NCBI GenBank assembly: GCA_045658965.1
Contig: JAZOVZ010000086.1
Location: 50,957-114,956, forward strand
DNA length: 64,000 nucleotides
Direction of reading: 5' to 3'
DNA from: SVQP01 sp045658965
Lineage (GTDB): Bacteria > Bacillota > Clostridia > Oscillospirales > CAG-272
Positions 1-8,382 of the stretch are shown in pieces; the first letter of the stretch is position 1, and every line of letters starts with the position of its first letter. A program made the position numbers and the translations under genes. The notes under the pieces were generated by a model. The model was not told where the DNA came from. It searched no databases and saw only the letters and a program-made list of their open reading frames with translations.

Positions 1-1
1 G

Positions 2-685
2 CTGGCAAAAACTTCGCTGGACGCAATTGACGCGCAAAACATTCTTGATATTTCGCACATGGGTATTCTCATGCCGCTGATTGATCAAGCGTGCGAAAGC
101 GGTGCTGATCGCGACCGGTTGATCTCAATGATCACGCAAAAGAACGCGGACGGTATTGCTGCTATGCTGGGTGCAAAACATCCGCTTACGGTACTGGTGA
201 ATTCCTACGCTCCTATCGGCAAAATGATCCCCGTACTGCAAGAGATGCTGCCCGATATGCCTGCGGTAAACGAGCTTGCACAGACCGCTGACGTGCTTGG
301 TGCAATGGGACTTGATGCGGGCGTGTATCTTGATTTCTCGCTCATGCACGATTTCGGCTACTACAACGGCATTATTTTCAAGGGATACATCAAGGACGTT
401 CCGGTCTCCGTGCTTTCGGGCGGTCGTTACGATCCCCTGCTCGACCGTTTTGGTATCAGCACAGCCGCTCTCGGATTTGCCATTTATCTTGACTATATCC
501 GTTACAGCGAAACCAAGCACGATACGGACGCTCTGCTTTTGTACACCGAACAGGACAAAGCGGCAGACGTTGCTCGTGCCGTTAAGACGCTGACCGAGCA
601 AGGATATCTTGTGCTCGCAGCGCAAACGCAGCCCGAAAACCGCAGCTTTGTCAAAGTTTTCCACGTCAAGGAGGTGCTCGCATGA
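2..685 (+). CDS. hisZ: ATP phosphoribosyltransferase regulatory subunit HisZ (5' end missing)
   Basis: C-terminal 227 residues of HisZ, the class II aminoacyl-tRNA-synthetase-like subunit that pairs with short HisG in the first step of histidine synthesis. The reading frame is open from base 2, so the true start lies to the left of the window. The histidyl-tRNA-synthetase-like motif SGGRYDPLLDRFG and the following TAALGFAIYLD helix are visible. No anticodon-binding domain follows, as expected for HisZ rather than HisS. The stop codon overlaps the hisG start by 4 nt (ATGA), implying translational coupling. Position at the head of a his operon and the short form of HisG next door support the call. 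Confidence 0.9.
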   Translation: MAKTSLDAIDAQNILDISHMGILMPLIDQACESGADRDRLISMITQKNADGIAAMLGAKHPLTVLVNSYAPIGKMIPVLQEMLPDMPAVNELAQTADVLGAMGLDAGVYLDFSLMHDFGYYNGIIFKGYIKDVPVSVLSGGRYDPLLDRFGISTAALGFAIYLDYIRYSETKHDTDALLLYTEQDKAADVARAVKTLTEQGYLVLAAQTQPENRSFVKVFHVKEVLA

Positions 686-1299
686 TCAGAATTGCATTAC
701 CCAAGGGCAGACTTGGCGATAAGGTGCTTGCGCAGTTTGAAGCTGCGGGGTACGCCTGCCCCGAGATCCATACGCCCTCCAGAAAGCTTGTTTTTTCCAC
801 AGACGAGGTCTCTTACTTCTTCGTCAAGCCCTCAGACGTGCCGATCTACGTAGAACGCGGCGTGGCTGACATTGGCGTTGCAGGCAGCGATATTCTCATG
901 GAATACCAGCCCGACGTCTATTCCCTGCTCGATCTCGGCATAGGCAAATGCCGCATTTGCGTGGCAGCCAAGGCAGAATTTGAGGATGATTACGGTCGCC
1001 CCTTACGCGTGGCAACCAAGTTTACCCACGTTGCATCCCAATATTACAATTCGCTTGGCAGAACCATTGATATCATCAAGCTCAACGGCTCGATCGAGCT
1101 TGCCCCCATTCTCGGGCTCTCGGACGTGATCGTTGACATTGTGGAAACAGGCACGACGCTCAAAGAAAACGGGCTTGTGGTCAAGCAGGATATTGCCTCG
1201 GTCAGCGCAAGGCTGATTGCCAACAAGACCTCTTACAAATTTAACAGCGCGCAGATCTCCGAGCTGCAGCAAAAGCTTCAGGAGCAAAGAAAGGACTAA
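682..1299 (+). CDS. hisG: ATP phosphoribosyltransferase catalytic subunit, short form
   Basis: Joins ATP and PRPP to give phosphoribosyl-ATP, the committed step of histidine biosynthesis, in the cytoplasm. At 205 aa it is the short form that lacks the C-terminal histidine-binding ACT-like domain and depends on HisZ for activity and feedback control. Visible family signatures are RIALPKGRLGDKV at the N-terminus, the VERGVADIGVAGSDILME segment, and the PRPP-binding region around DIVETGTTLKENGL (residues ~150-165). Start ATG overlaps the hisZ stop. The stop is 5 nt before hisD. Confidence 0.97.
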   Translation: MIRIALPKGRLGDKVLAQFEAAGYACPEIHTPSRKLVFSTDEVSYFFVKPSDVPIYVERGVADIGVAGSDILMEYQPDVYSLLDLGIGKCRICVAAKAEFEDDYGRPLRVATKFTHVASQYYNSLGRTIDIIKLNGSIELAPILGLSDVIVDIVETGTTLKENGLVVKQDIASVSARLIANKTSYKFNSAQISELQQKLQEQRKD

Positions 1300-1304
1300 A
1301 TCCC

Positions 1305-2582
1305 ATGATTCGCATATATGATTTTAACGCCGTTTCGGACGAAGAAATTTTCAACCGTTCCGAGGACGCCTTCAACGTAGAGGACGCAGTTACCGAGATC
1401 ATTGCAAGCGTCAAAGCGCAAAAGGACGCTGCCCTGCTTGCATACACCGAGAAATTTGACAAGGTCAAGCTGGATGCGCTGCAGGTTTCCGAGCAGGAGA
1501 TCGCAGAGGCGTTTGCAGGCAGCGACCCCGAATTTATCCGCGTGATGCGCGACGCAGCTGCCAATATTGAAGCTTACCATAAAAACCAGGTAAGAACCGG
1601 ATTTGAGATGCAAAAGGACGGCGGCATTGTACTTGGTCAGAAGATCACTCCCTTAGCCAAGGTTGGCATTTACGTGCCCGGTGGCACGGCGGCTTACCCC
1701 TCCACCGTGCTCATGAACAGCATTCCCGCCAAGCTTGCGGGCGTTGGTGAGATCGTCATGGTCACGCCCCCCATGCGCGATGGCAAGGTGAATCCCGCAA
1801 TTCTTTGTGCGGCAAAGATTGCAGGTGTGGATAAGATCTTCAAGATCGGCGGCGCACAGGCGGTTGCCGCATTGGCATACGGTACGGAGTCTGTACCCGC
1901 GGTAGACAAGATCGTCGGTCCCGGCAATGCGTTCGTGGCAGAAGCAAAGCGTCAGGTCTACGGCAAGGTCGCCATTGACATGATCGCAGGCCCCTCCGAG
2001 ATTCTGGTACTGGCAGATGGCAAGTCCAATCCCGCATTCGTGGCTGCCGACCTGCTCTCTCAGGCTGAGCACGATAAGATGGCAAGCGCAGTGCTTGTCA
2101 CCGACAGCGAGCAGCTTGCTTATGCGGTACAATCCGAGGTGGAGCGTCAGCTTTCCATTCTGCCCCGTGAACAAATCGCGCGCCCCTCTATTGATAACTT
2201 CGGCAAGATCATCGTTTGCGCGGACTTGTGGCAAGGCATTGAGGTTGCCAACCGCATCGCTCCCGAGCACCTTGAGATTTGCGTGGACAATCCTTTTGAT
2301 TATCTTGATAAGATCGAAAATGCGGGTTCGGTATTCCTTGGCAGGTACTGCCCCGAAGCCCTTGGCGATTATTATGCAGGCACAAACCACACGCTCCCCA
2401 CAAGCGGCACGGCAAAATTCTCCAGCCCCTTGTCGGTTGACGATTTTATCAAAAAGATCTCCTATACCTACTACGACCGCAACGCTATACAGAAAGCAGC
2501 GCCCGATATTGCTCTGTTTGCCCGCAAGGAGGGCCTTGAGGCACATGCAAGAAGCGCTGAGATCAGGTTGACAAATGAGTAA
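1305..2582 (+). CDS. hisD: Histidinol dehydrogenase
   Basis: Zn-dependent NAD enzyme that oxidises L-histidinol to L-histidine in two steps, the last reactions of the pathway. 425 aa, the normal family length. Signatures include YVPGGTAAYPSTVLMN (residues ~125-140), the FKIGGAQAVAALAYGTESVP segment, DMIAGPSEILVLAD, and the catalytic Glu-His pair in RIAPEHLEI. The C-terminal HTLPTSGTAKFSSPLSV motif is also intact. The last 8 nt overlap hisC. Confidence 0.97.
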   Translation: MIRIYDFNAVSDEEIFNRSEDAFNVEDAVTEIIASVKAQKDAALLAYTEKFDKVKLDALQVSEQEIAEAFAGSDPEFIRVMRDAAANIEAYHKNQVRTGFEMQKDGGIVLGQKITPLAKVGIYVPGGTAAYPSTVLMNSIPAKLAGVGEIVMVTPPMRDGKVNPAILCAAKIAGVDKIFKIGGAQAVAALAYGTESVPAVDKIVGPGNAFVAEAKRQVYGKVAIDMIAGPSEILVLADGKSNPAFVAADLLSQAEHDKMASAVLVTDSEQLAYAVQSEVERQLSILPREQIARPSIDNFGKIIVCADLWQGIEVANRIAPEHLEICVDNPFDYLDKIENAGSVFLGRYCPEALGDYYAGTNHTLPTSGTAKFSSPLSVDDFIKKISYTYYDRNAIQKAAPDIALFARKEGLEAHARSAEIRLTNE

Positions 2583-3630
2583 ATTTTTCTCCCGTAAGCC
2601 TGGTGAGCTCAAGGCGTACGTACCGGGTGAACAACCCAGAAACGTACAGCAGCTCATCAAGCTTAATACAAACGAGTCTCCATTCCCGCCCGCTCCCGAG
2701 GTTATAGATGCAGTAGCGAGTGCGGCGCAAAAGGCAAACTTATACTGCGATCCCACCATGTTAAAGCTGCGCGAGGATCTTGCAAGTATTTACGGCTATA
2801 CCCCCGATTATTTTACGCTGGGCAACGGCTCGGACGAGCTTTTGTCCTTTGCATTCCTTGCTTTTTGCAACAAGGAGATCGGTGCGGCGTATGCAGATAT
2901 TACCTACGGCTTTTACAGCGTTCTTTCGCGTCTGTATGCGACCGATACTAAGATCGTACCGCTGGACGAGCAATATTGCATCAATCCCGATGACTATGCA
3001 GGTCTTGGCAGGACCTTGTTCATTGCCAACCCCAACGCTCCCACCGGCATTGCTCTGACGCGTGCGCAGATCGAGCGCATCCTGCAAGCCAACCCCGATA
3101 ACGTGGTGGTCATAGACCAGGCGTACGTGGACTTCGGTGCAGAATGTGCAATCCCTCTGGTGGAAAAGTACGACAATCTGCTTGTGATCAACACCTTTTC
3201 CAAATCCCGCAGCTTTGCGGGCGGCAGAGTGGGCTTTGCAGTAGCCCAGCCTGCGCTGATTGCAGACCTGGAGACCATACGCAATTCCATCAATCCTTAT
3301 AACGTAAACTCGCTCTCGCAGGCTGCCGCGCACGCCATTCTGCAGCATAACGACTATTACATGCAGAATTGCAGCATCGTTGCGCAGAACCGCATCTATC
3401 TGACAGAGCAGCTTGATGCGATGGGCTTTACCACGCTTCCCTCTTTGACCAATTTCGTATTTACCAAGCATCCCACCATTTCGGGTGAACAGCTGTATCT
3501 GCAGCTCAAGTCACGCGCAATTCTTGTACGTTACTTTGACGCGCCCCGCCTTAGCGACTTCTGCCGTATTACGGTAGGGACACGCGAGCAGGTCGATGCC
3601 CTGCTGGATGCCATCAGATCCATCCTCTGA
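2575..3630 (+). CDS. hisC: Histidinol-phosphate aminotransferase
   Basis: Class I/II PLP aminotransferase converting imidazole-acetol phosphate and glutamate to histidinol phosphate. 351 aa. The N-terminal LIKLNTNESPFPPAPEV motif is typical of HisC. ANPNAPTGIA, the PLP-binding DQAYVDFG and the Schiff-base lysine in TFSKSRSFAGGRVGFA (residues ~210-225) are all visible. The start overlaps the end of hisD. A 14-nt gap with an AAAGGAGAA ribosome-binding site separates it from hisB. Confidence 0.96.
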   Translation: MSKFFSRKPGELKAYVPGEQPRNVQQLIKLNTNESPFPPAPEVIDAVASAAQKANLYCDPTMLKLREDLASIYGYTPDYFTLGNGSDELLSFAFLAFCNKEIGAAYADITYGFYSVLSRLYATDTKIVPLDEQYCINPDDYAGLGRTLFIANPNAPTGIALTRAQIERILQANPDNVVVIDQAYVDFGAECAIPLVEKYDNLLVINTFSKSRSFAGGRVGFAVAQPALIADLETIRNSINPYNVNSLSQAAAHAILQHNDYYMQNCSIVAQNRIYLTEQLDAMGFTTLPSLTNFVFTKHPTISGEQLYLQLKSRAILVRYFDAPRLSDFCRITVGTREQVDALLDAIRSIL

Positions 3631-3644
3631 AAGGAGAACTTTTC

Positions 3645-4232
3645 ATGAGAACCTGTAAAATTAACAGAAAAACCAATGAAACCGATATCGCACTTACCTT
3701 AAATCTTGACGGCACGGGCAGCTGTGAGATCACGACCGATTGCGGCTTTCTTACGCACATGCTGACCTTATTTGCAAGACACGGCGGTTTTGATCTGACC
3801 GTGAACTGCAAGGGTGACAGTGAGGTGGACTTCCACCACACCGCCGAGGATATCGGCATTTGCCTTGGACAGGCGTTTGCAAAAGCGCTGGGTGATTGCA
3901 AGGGCATTTACAGATACGGTGATATCATTCTGCCCATGGACGAAGCACTCATACTTTGTGCGGTGGACGTTTCGGGTCGCCCCTATCTTGGCTACAGCGT
4001 GGAAATACCCGCTGCACGCGTGGGTGATTTTGACACCGAGCTTGCCGAGGAATTCTGGTTGGCGTTCGTGCGTCACGCAGGCATGACGCTGCACTTCAGA
4101 ATGCTTGCGGGCAAAAACTCGCACCACATCATTGAAGCAGAATTCAAGGCAGCTGCGCGCGTGCTTGCCAAGGCTTGCGCTGTTGACGCTGCGAAAGCAG
4201 ACCAAATTCCTTCCACCAAGGGTGTATTATGA
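3645..4232 (+). CDS. hisB: Imidazoleglycerol-phosphate dehydratase
   Basis: Mn-dependent dehydratase making imidazole-acetol phosphate. 195 aa, monofunctional: there is no N-terminal histidinol-phosphate phosphatase domain as in E. coli HisB. Metal-binding histidine clusters are visible in FLTHMLTLFARHGGFDL, DFHHTAEDIGICLG and GKNSHHIIEAEFKA. An AAAGGAGAA site precedes the ATG. The stop overlaps the hisH start (ATGA). No histidinol-phosphatase gene occurs in this operon, so that step must be encoded elsewhere. Confidence 0.97.
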   Translation: MRTCKINRKTNETDIALTLNLDGTGSCEITTDCGFLTHMLTLFARHGGFDLTVNCKGDSEVDFHHTAEDIGICLGQAFAKALGDCKGIYRYGDIILPMDEALILCAVDVSGRPYLGYSVEIPAARVGDFDTELAEEFWLAFVRHAGMTLHFRMLAGKNSHHIIEAEFKAAARVLAKACAVDAAKADQIPSTKGVL

Positions 4233-4867
4233 TTACGATTATCGACTACGGCGTGGGAAACCTCTTTTCCCTTGCCTGCTCGTTTGAAAAAATAGGCGAG
4301 CAAGTATGCATCACGTCGGATGCGCAAACGATTCTGCATGCAGAGCGCATTGTATTGCCGGGCGTTGGTGCATTTGAAGATGCAGCGAATAAGCTTCGCC
4401 AAAGCGGGTTGGATACCATTGTCAAGCAAAAAGCGGCTGAAGGCACGCCTATCTTGGGCATTTGCCTTGGTATGCAGATGCTGTTTGACAAAAGCTTTGA
4501 GTTTGGTGAACACGAGGGACTTGGCTTGATTCCCGGTGCAGTTTGTCCGATCGCGCCCGTGATCGGCAACCTAAAGACCCCGCAGATGGGCTGGAATGCG
4601 CTCATTTTCCCCAAGGATAAGCCCAAGCACCCCATTTTCAAGTACGTAAACGAGGGGGATCACGTATATTTCGTGCACTCCTATGCTGCCATGCAGTGTG
4701 ATGCCTCGGTCAGTGCTCTGACCGAATACGGCGCGCTTTTGACCGCTGCCGCATGCCGCGGCAACGTATGCGGCACACAGTTCCACCCCGAAAAGAGCGG
4801 GCGCGTAGGGCTTGAGATTCTGCGTGCATTCGCTGAATTTGATCCCAAATCCACCAAGGAGGTTTGA
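4229..4867 (+). CDS. hisH: Imidazole glycerol phosphate synthase, glutaminase subunit
   Basis: Class I glutamine amidotransferase that supplies ammonia to HisF. 212 aa. The nucleophile is the cysteine of GICLGMQMLF (residues ~74-84) and the His/Glu partners are in CGTQFHPEKSG near residue 180-190. The N-terminus IIDYGVGNLFSLA is characteristic. The start overlaps hisB by 4 nt, and the end carries the AAGGAGG site that serves hisA. Confidence 0.96.
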   Translation: MITIIDYGVGNLFSLACSFEKIGEQVCITSDAQTILHAERIVLPGVGAFEDAANKLRQSGLDTIVKQKAAEGTPILGICLGMQMLFDKSFEFGEHEGLGLIPGAVCPIAPVIGNLKTPQMGWNALIFPKDKPKHPIFKYVNEGDHVYFVHSYAAMQCDASVSALTEYGALLTAAACRGNVCGTQFHPEKSGRVGLEILRAFAEFDPKSTKEV

Positions 4868-4871
4868 TAAC

Positions 4872-5591
4872 ATGATACTTTTTCCTGCAATAGACCTCAT
4901 TGGCGGTAAGGCGGTACGCCTGACCAAGGGCGATTACGCACAAATGACGGTTTATCATGATAATCCCGTTGCGGTTGCACAGTCGTTCGAGGCTGCGGGC
5001 GCAACGCATATTCACGTGGTTGACTTAGAAGGCGCGCGTGACGGCACGCCCCCCAATTTTGAAACGGTTTGTGCCATTATCCGAAATACTTCCCTCAAAT
5101 TAGAAATAGGCGGCGGCATCCGAGATATGCAGACCGTGGAAAAATACCTGAACGCAGGCGCGTATCGCGTCATTCTCGGCACGGCTGCATTGACCGATCC
5201 CACATTTTTGAAGCTGGCAGTTGCTACGTATGGCGACCAAATCGCGGTTGGAGCAGACCTGCGCGACGGCATGGTCGCCACGCACGGCTGGCTGCAGACC
5301 TCGCGTGTGTCGGGTGCGGAGTTTATCCGTTCCATGCAGGAAATCGGCGTGCGCGTAATCATTTGCACCGACATTTCCAAGGACGGCGTGATGGGCGGCA
5401 CAAACCGTGCACTTTACCAGTCTCTGCAAGCAGAGTTTCCGCAGATGTGCTTCACCGCATCGGGCGGCATTTCGGATATTGAGACAGTCAAGGCACTTGC
5501 CGATATGCACATGTACGGTGCGATTTTAGGCAAAGCACTTTACACAGGTGCGATTGATCTTGTGGACGCGGTACGGGAGGTGGCAGAATGA
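4872..5591 (+). CDS. hisA: ProFAR isomerase (phosphoribosylformimino-AICAR-P isomerase)
   Basis: TIM-barrel isomerase that opens the ribose of ProFAR to give PRFAR. 239 aa from the ATG at 4872, which follows the AAGGAGG at the end of hisH with good spacing. An upstream in-frame ATG inside hisH was discarded because homology begins at MILFPAIDLIGGKAVRL. Catalytic aspartates are in FPAIDL and CTDISKDGVM. The phosphate-binding half-barrel signatures GGGIRD and ASGGISD are present. The stop overlaps the hisF start (ATGA). Confidence 0.96.
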   Translation: MILFPAIDLIGGKAVRLTKGDYAQMTVYHDNPVAVAQSFEAAGATHIHVVDLEGARDGTPPNFETVCAIIRNTSLKLEIGGGIRDMQTVEKYLNAGAYRVILGTAALTDPTFLKLAVATYGDQIAVGADLRDGMVATHGWLQTSRVSGAEFIRSMQEIGVRVIICTDISKDGVMGGTNRALYQSLQAEFPQMCFTASGGISDIETVKALADMHMYGAILGKALYTGAIDLVDAVREVAE

Positions 5592-6346
5592 TCACCAAGC
5601 GCATTATTCCCTGCCTGGACGTCAAGGACGGCAGAGTGGTCAAGGGCGTCAACTTTGCAGGACTCCGCGACGTCAATTCGCCCGTCGAGCTTGCCAAATA
5701 CTACAGCGACAACGGTGCTGACGAGCTTGTTTTTTACGATATCGCAGCATCTGCTACCGAACGTGCCCTGTTTACCGATATTTTGACAGAGACCGCGAGA
5801 AACGTTTTTATACCGCTTACGGTGGGCGGCGGCATCAATGCACTTGCAGACTTTGAACGCGTACTTGCCTGCGGTGCGGATAAGGTCAGCGTCAACACGG
5901 GTGCTATCAAGAATCCCGATCTGATCTATGACGCAGCGCGCAGATACGGCAGCCAATGCGTCGTGCTTTCCGCCGATATCAAGCGCGTGGACGGCACCTT
6001 CCGCATTTTTGCCAAGGGCGGACGCGAAAACACCGGCATTGAGGCACTGGAATGGGTCAGACGCGCCGAGCAAAACGGCGCGGGCGAGATCGTGGTCAAT
6101 TCGATTGACACAGACGGTGTCAAGCAGGGCTTTGACATTGAAATGCTGCAGGCGGTTTGCGATACCGTCAAGATCCCGGTCATTGCATCGGGCGGTGCGG
6201 GCAGCGTGCAGGACTTTATTACTCTTTTCCATTCGGTTCCGGGTGTAGATGCGGGGCTTGCCGCATCGGTCTTCCATTTCGGAGAAATCAAAATTCCCTC
6301 GCTCAAAGCAGAACTTGCCGAGCAAGGGATCATCGTGAGGTTATAA
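5588..6346 (+). CDS. hisF: Imidazole glycerol phosphate synthase, cyclase subunit
   Basis: TIM-barrel cyclase that uses HisH-derived ammonia to split PRFAR into imidazoleglycerol phosphate and AICAR. 252 aa. N-terminal KRIIPCLDVKDGRVVKGVNF holds the catalytic Asp, and the second Asp lies in NSIDTDGVKQGFD (~residue 175). PLTVGGGI and IASGGAGSV are the phosphate-binding loops. Translational coupling to hisA by a 4-nt overlap keeps the two related barrels adjacent. Confidence 0.97.
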   Translation: MITKRIIPCLDVKDGRVVKGVNFAGLRDVNSPVELAKYYSDNGADELVFYDIAASATERALFTDILTETARNVFIPLTVGGGINALADFERVLACGADKVSVNTGAIKNPDLIYDAARRYGSQCVVLSADIKRVDGTFRIFAKGGRENTGIEALEWVRRAEQNGAGEIVVNSIDTDGVKQGFDIEMLQAVCDTVKIPVIASGGAGSVQDFITLFHSVPGVDAGLAASVFHFGEIKIPSLKAELAEQGIIVRL

Positions 6347-6347
6347 T

Positions 6348-6995
6348 ATGTTGAATATCAAGGATTTGAAATTTGATAGTAATGGGCTGATCCCCGCCAT
6401 TGTGGTGGACGCAGTCGACGGCAAGGTGCTTATGCTTGCCTATATGAACGCAGAAAGCCTGCAGATCACCATGGACGAGGGCACGACCTGCTTCTGGTCG
6501 CGCTCCAGACAAGAACTCTGGAGAAAGGGCGAAACCTCGGGCAACCGCCAGCACGTGCTGTGCATCAAGGCGGACTGCGACCGTGACACCTTGACCGTGC
6601 TTGTCAATAAGGACGGCCCCGCCTGCCACACGGGAGCGGAGACCTGCTTTAACGATCTTGTTTACACAAGCGGCACGCAAGAACCCTTTTCGATGAAAAC
6701 ACTTGAGGCATTGCTTGCAGACAGACGCGAAAAGATGCCCGAGGGCTCTTATACCACCTATCTGTTTGCCAAGGGCATGGATAAGATCCTCAAAAAGGTG
6801 GGCGAGGAATCCACCGAGGTCATCATCGCGGGCAAGAATCAGGATAAGGCGGAAGCCATCTACGAGATCGCAGATCTTGCCTATCACGTCATGGTCATGA
6901 TGAACGAAATGGGCATCTCGGTTGACGAGGTCAAAGCAGAGCTTGCGTCCAGACACATCATTGACCATAAGGTCAAGCAGGAAAAGATGAAATAA
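6348..6995 (+). CDS. hisI: Bifunctional phosphoribosyl-AMP cyclohydrolase / phosphoribosyl-ATP pyrophosphatase
   Basis: Fusion enzyme (HisIE) for steps 2 and 3 of histidine synthesis. Residues ~1-110 are the PRA-CH domain, with LAYMNAESL, the FWSRSRQELWRKGETSGN signature and metal-binding cysteines in IKADCDRDT and PACHTGAETCF. Residues ~120-210 are the helical PRA-PH domain, with GMDKILKKVGEESTEVIIA and the acidic EIADLAYHVMVMM motif. One nt separates it from hisF. It is the last gene before the terminator at 7001. Confidence 0.95.
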   Translation: MLNIKDLKFDSNGLIPAIVVDAVDGKVLMLAYMNAESLQITMDEGTTCFWSRSRQELWRKGETSGNRQHVLCIKADCDRDTLTVLVNKDGPACHTGAETCFNDLVYTSGTQEPFSMKTLEALLADRREKMPEGSYTTYLFAKGMDKILKKVGEESTEVIIAGKNQDKAEAIYEIADLAYHVMVMMNEMGISVDEVKAELASRHIIDHKVKQEKMK

Positions 6996-7000
6996 CAAAA

Positions 7001-7031
7001 AGGAACTTGCCCCAAGGCAAGTTCCTTTTTT
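7001..7031 (+). terminator. Rho-independent terminator of the his operon
   Basis: An 11-bp perfect stem (AGGAACTTGCC / GGCAAGTTCCT) with a 4-nt loop, followed by a run of T. It lies 5 nt after the hisI stop. It also sits just beyond the stop of the converging minus-strand gene ending at 7039 and may serve both strands. Confidence 0.92.
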
Positions 7032-7038
7032 TGCTCAA

Positions 7039-8235
7039 TTATCGGTCACAAAACGCGCCGTTGGTGAAGTCCGGGAAGTCGACGGGGGCGCCGCCCTTGG
7101 CAATAGACATTTCGGACAGCGGCGTGACAGCCATCCAGGCGGCTGCGTCATAGACGTCGATGGGGCAAGGTGTACCGTTGCGGACTGCCTCGATAAAGGC
7201 GTCGTAAACAAGTCCGTCCATGCCGCCGTGGCCGCCGCGCAAGCCTTCCTTGAGATACTTCTCCCAAACAGGATGCTCGTACTTTTCCAGGTACTTTTCC
7301 GCGTTGTTCCACTGTACGGACCAATTCCAATGGTCAGCGGGAGTAAAATCGGAATCCAAATAAATCGAGTTATTATCTTCCATATACATACCCAGCGTGC
7401 CGCGCACGGTAAATCTGCGGCTGTAGGCTCTGGGCAGTGTGGTATCCAGGCTGAGCGTGATGGTCTCGCCGTTCGCACATTTGATGATGGTGGTGACCAC
7501 GTCGCCCTGCGCAAAGCTTGCGGTCTGCAGCGCGGGATTGACGTTATCATGCTGCTTTGCATATTCGTTCATGCCGCGCGCCTTGCTTGCCACGGACACA
7601 AGCGACAAAAAGCGGTTGCCACGGTTGATATCCAAAATCTGTGCGATGGGGCCAAGCTCATGCGTGGGATAATTCTCGCAGTTTCTGTGCAGATAATTGC
7701 GCAGTCTGTAGTGTCTGTTTTCCTTACCAAACGCGATCTCGTCACGCAGATCGTGGCAATAGCCGCCTTCGCAATGCACGATCTCGCCAAACAGACCTTG
7801 CTTGATCATGTTCATGACCATCATTTCAATTCTGCCGTAGCAGCAGTTCTCAAGGAACATAAAGGGCGTACCGGTCTGCTCATAGGTGCGCACCATATCC
7901 CAGCATTGATCGATGGAGTACGCGCCTCCAACCTCCATGCCGACGGCAATGCCCTTCTGCATTGCTTCAATGGCGATCGGCACGTGGGATTCCCAAGAGG
8001 AAAGAATGAGCACGGCATCTGCAAGCTCCTTATTGAGGACGTCATGCCAATTCGTGCTTGCAAAGGGTGCAGGCTGACCGTGGCGCACAACGGCATCCAC
8101 GCCCCATTGCACTCTGTCTTCGTACGTGTCGCATACTGCGGTCACGACCATATTATCCATATCTAACAGACAATGCTCCATCATATATTGACCGCGGCAA
8201 CCAATGCCCACTACCGCAACTCTTACCTTTTCCAT
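7039..8235 (-). CDS. Gfo/Idh/MocA-fold protein of the GH109 type (alpha-N-acetylgalactosaminidase-like)
   Basis: 398 aa with an N-terminal Rossmann fold (VAVVGIGCRGQYMMEH). In ordinary Gfo/Idh/MocA dehydrogenases an EKP lysine follows; here the segment reads GMEVGGAYSIDQCWDM. That, with FLENCCYGRIE, HCEGGYCHDLR, YPTHELGPIAQ and DINRGNRF, matches the family I know as GH109, NAD-dependent glycosidases acting on alpha-GalNAc. These signatures are seen; the substrate is inferred. No signal peptide or Tat motif is present, so it should act in the cytoplasm. ATG at 8235 follows GGAGGTCAG. It has its own sigma-A promoter facing away from trkA. Confidence 0.78.
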   Translation of the reverse strand: MEKVRVAVVGIGCRGQYMMEHCLLDMDNMVVTAVCDTYEDRVQWGVDAVVRHGQPAPFASTNWHDVLNKELADAVLILSSWESHVPIAIEAMQKGIAVGMEVGGAYSIDQCWDMVRTYEQTGTPFMFLENCCYGRIEMMVMNMIKQGLFGEIVHCEGGYCHDLRDEIAFGKENRHYRLRNYLHRNCENYPTHELGPIAQILDINRGNRFLSLVSVASKARGMNEYAKQHDNVNPALQTASFAQGDVVTTIIKCANGETITLSLDTTLPRAYSRRFTVRGTLGMYMEDNNSIYLDSDFTPADHWNWSVQWNNAEKYLEKYEHPVWEKYLKEGLRGGHGGMDGLVYDAFIEAVRNGTPCPIDVYDAAAWMAVTPLSEMSIAKGGAPVDFPDFTNGAFCDR

Positions 8236-8273
8236 AACTGACCTCCGGGGTTGATATTAAAAATTACATTGAT

Positions 8274-8302
8274 AATATATCATATTTCCGCATTTTTGTC
8301 AA
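8274..8302 (-). promoter_or_regulatory. Sigma-A promoter of the GH109-like gene
   Basis: On the minus strand TTGACA, 17 nt, TATATT. It lies about 40 nt upstream of the GH109-like start and is divergent from the trkA promoter; the two -35 boxes are separated by about 16 nt. Confidence 0.75.
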
Positions 8303-8318
8303 GAATTTCTCAAAACTA

Positions 8319-8347
8319 TTGCAATGTTTTCACGGTTGTGATATAAT
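8319..8347 (+). promoter_or_regulatory. Sigma-A promoter of trkA-trkH
   Basis: TTGCAA, 17 nt, TATAAT on the plus strand, 35 nt before the trkA ATG. A TATGGAG ribosome-binding site follows. Confidence 0.78.
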
Positions 8348-8382
8348 TGTTATATATGTAAACTTCTATATGGAGATTTGTT

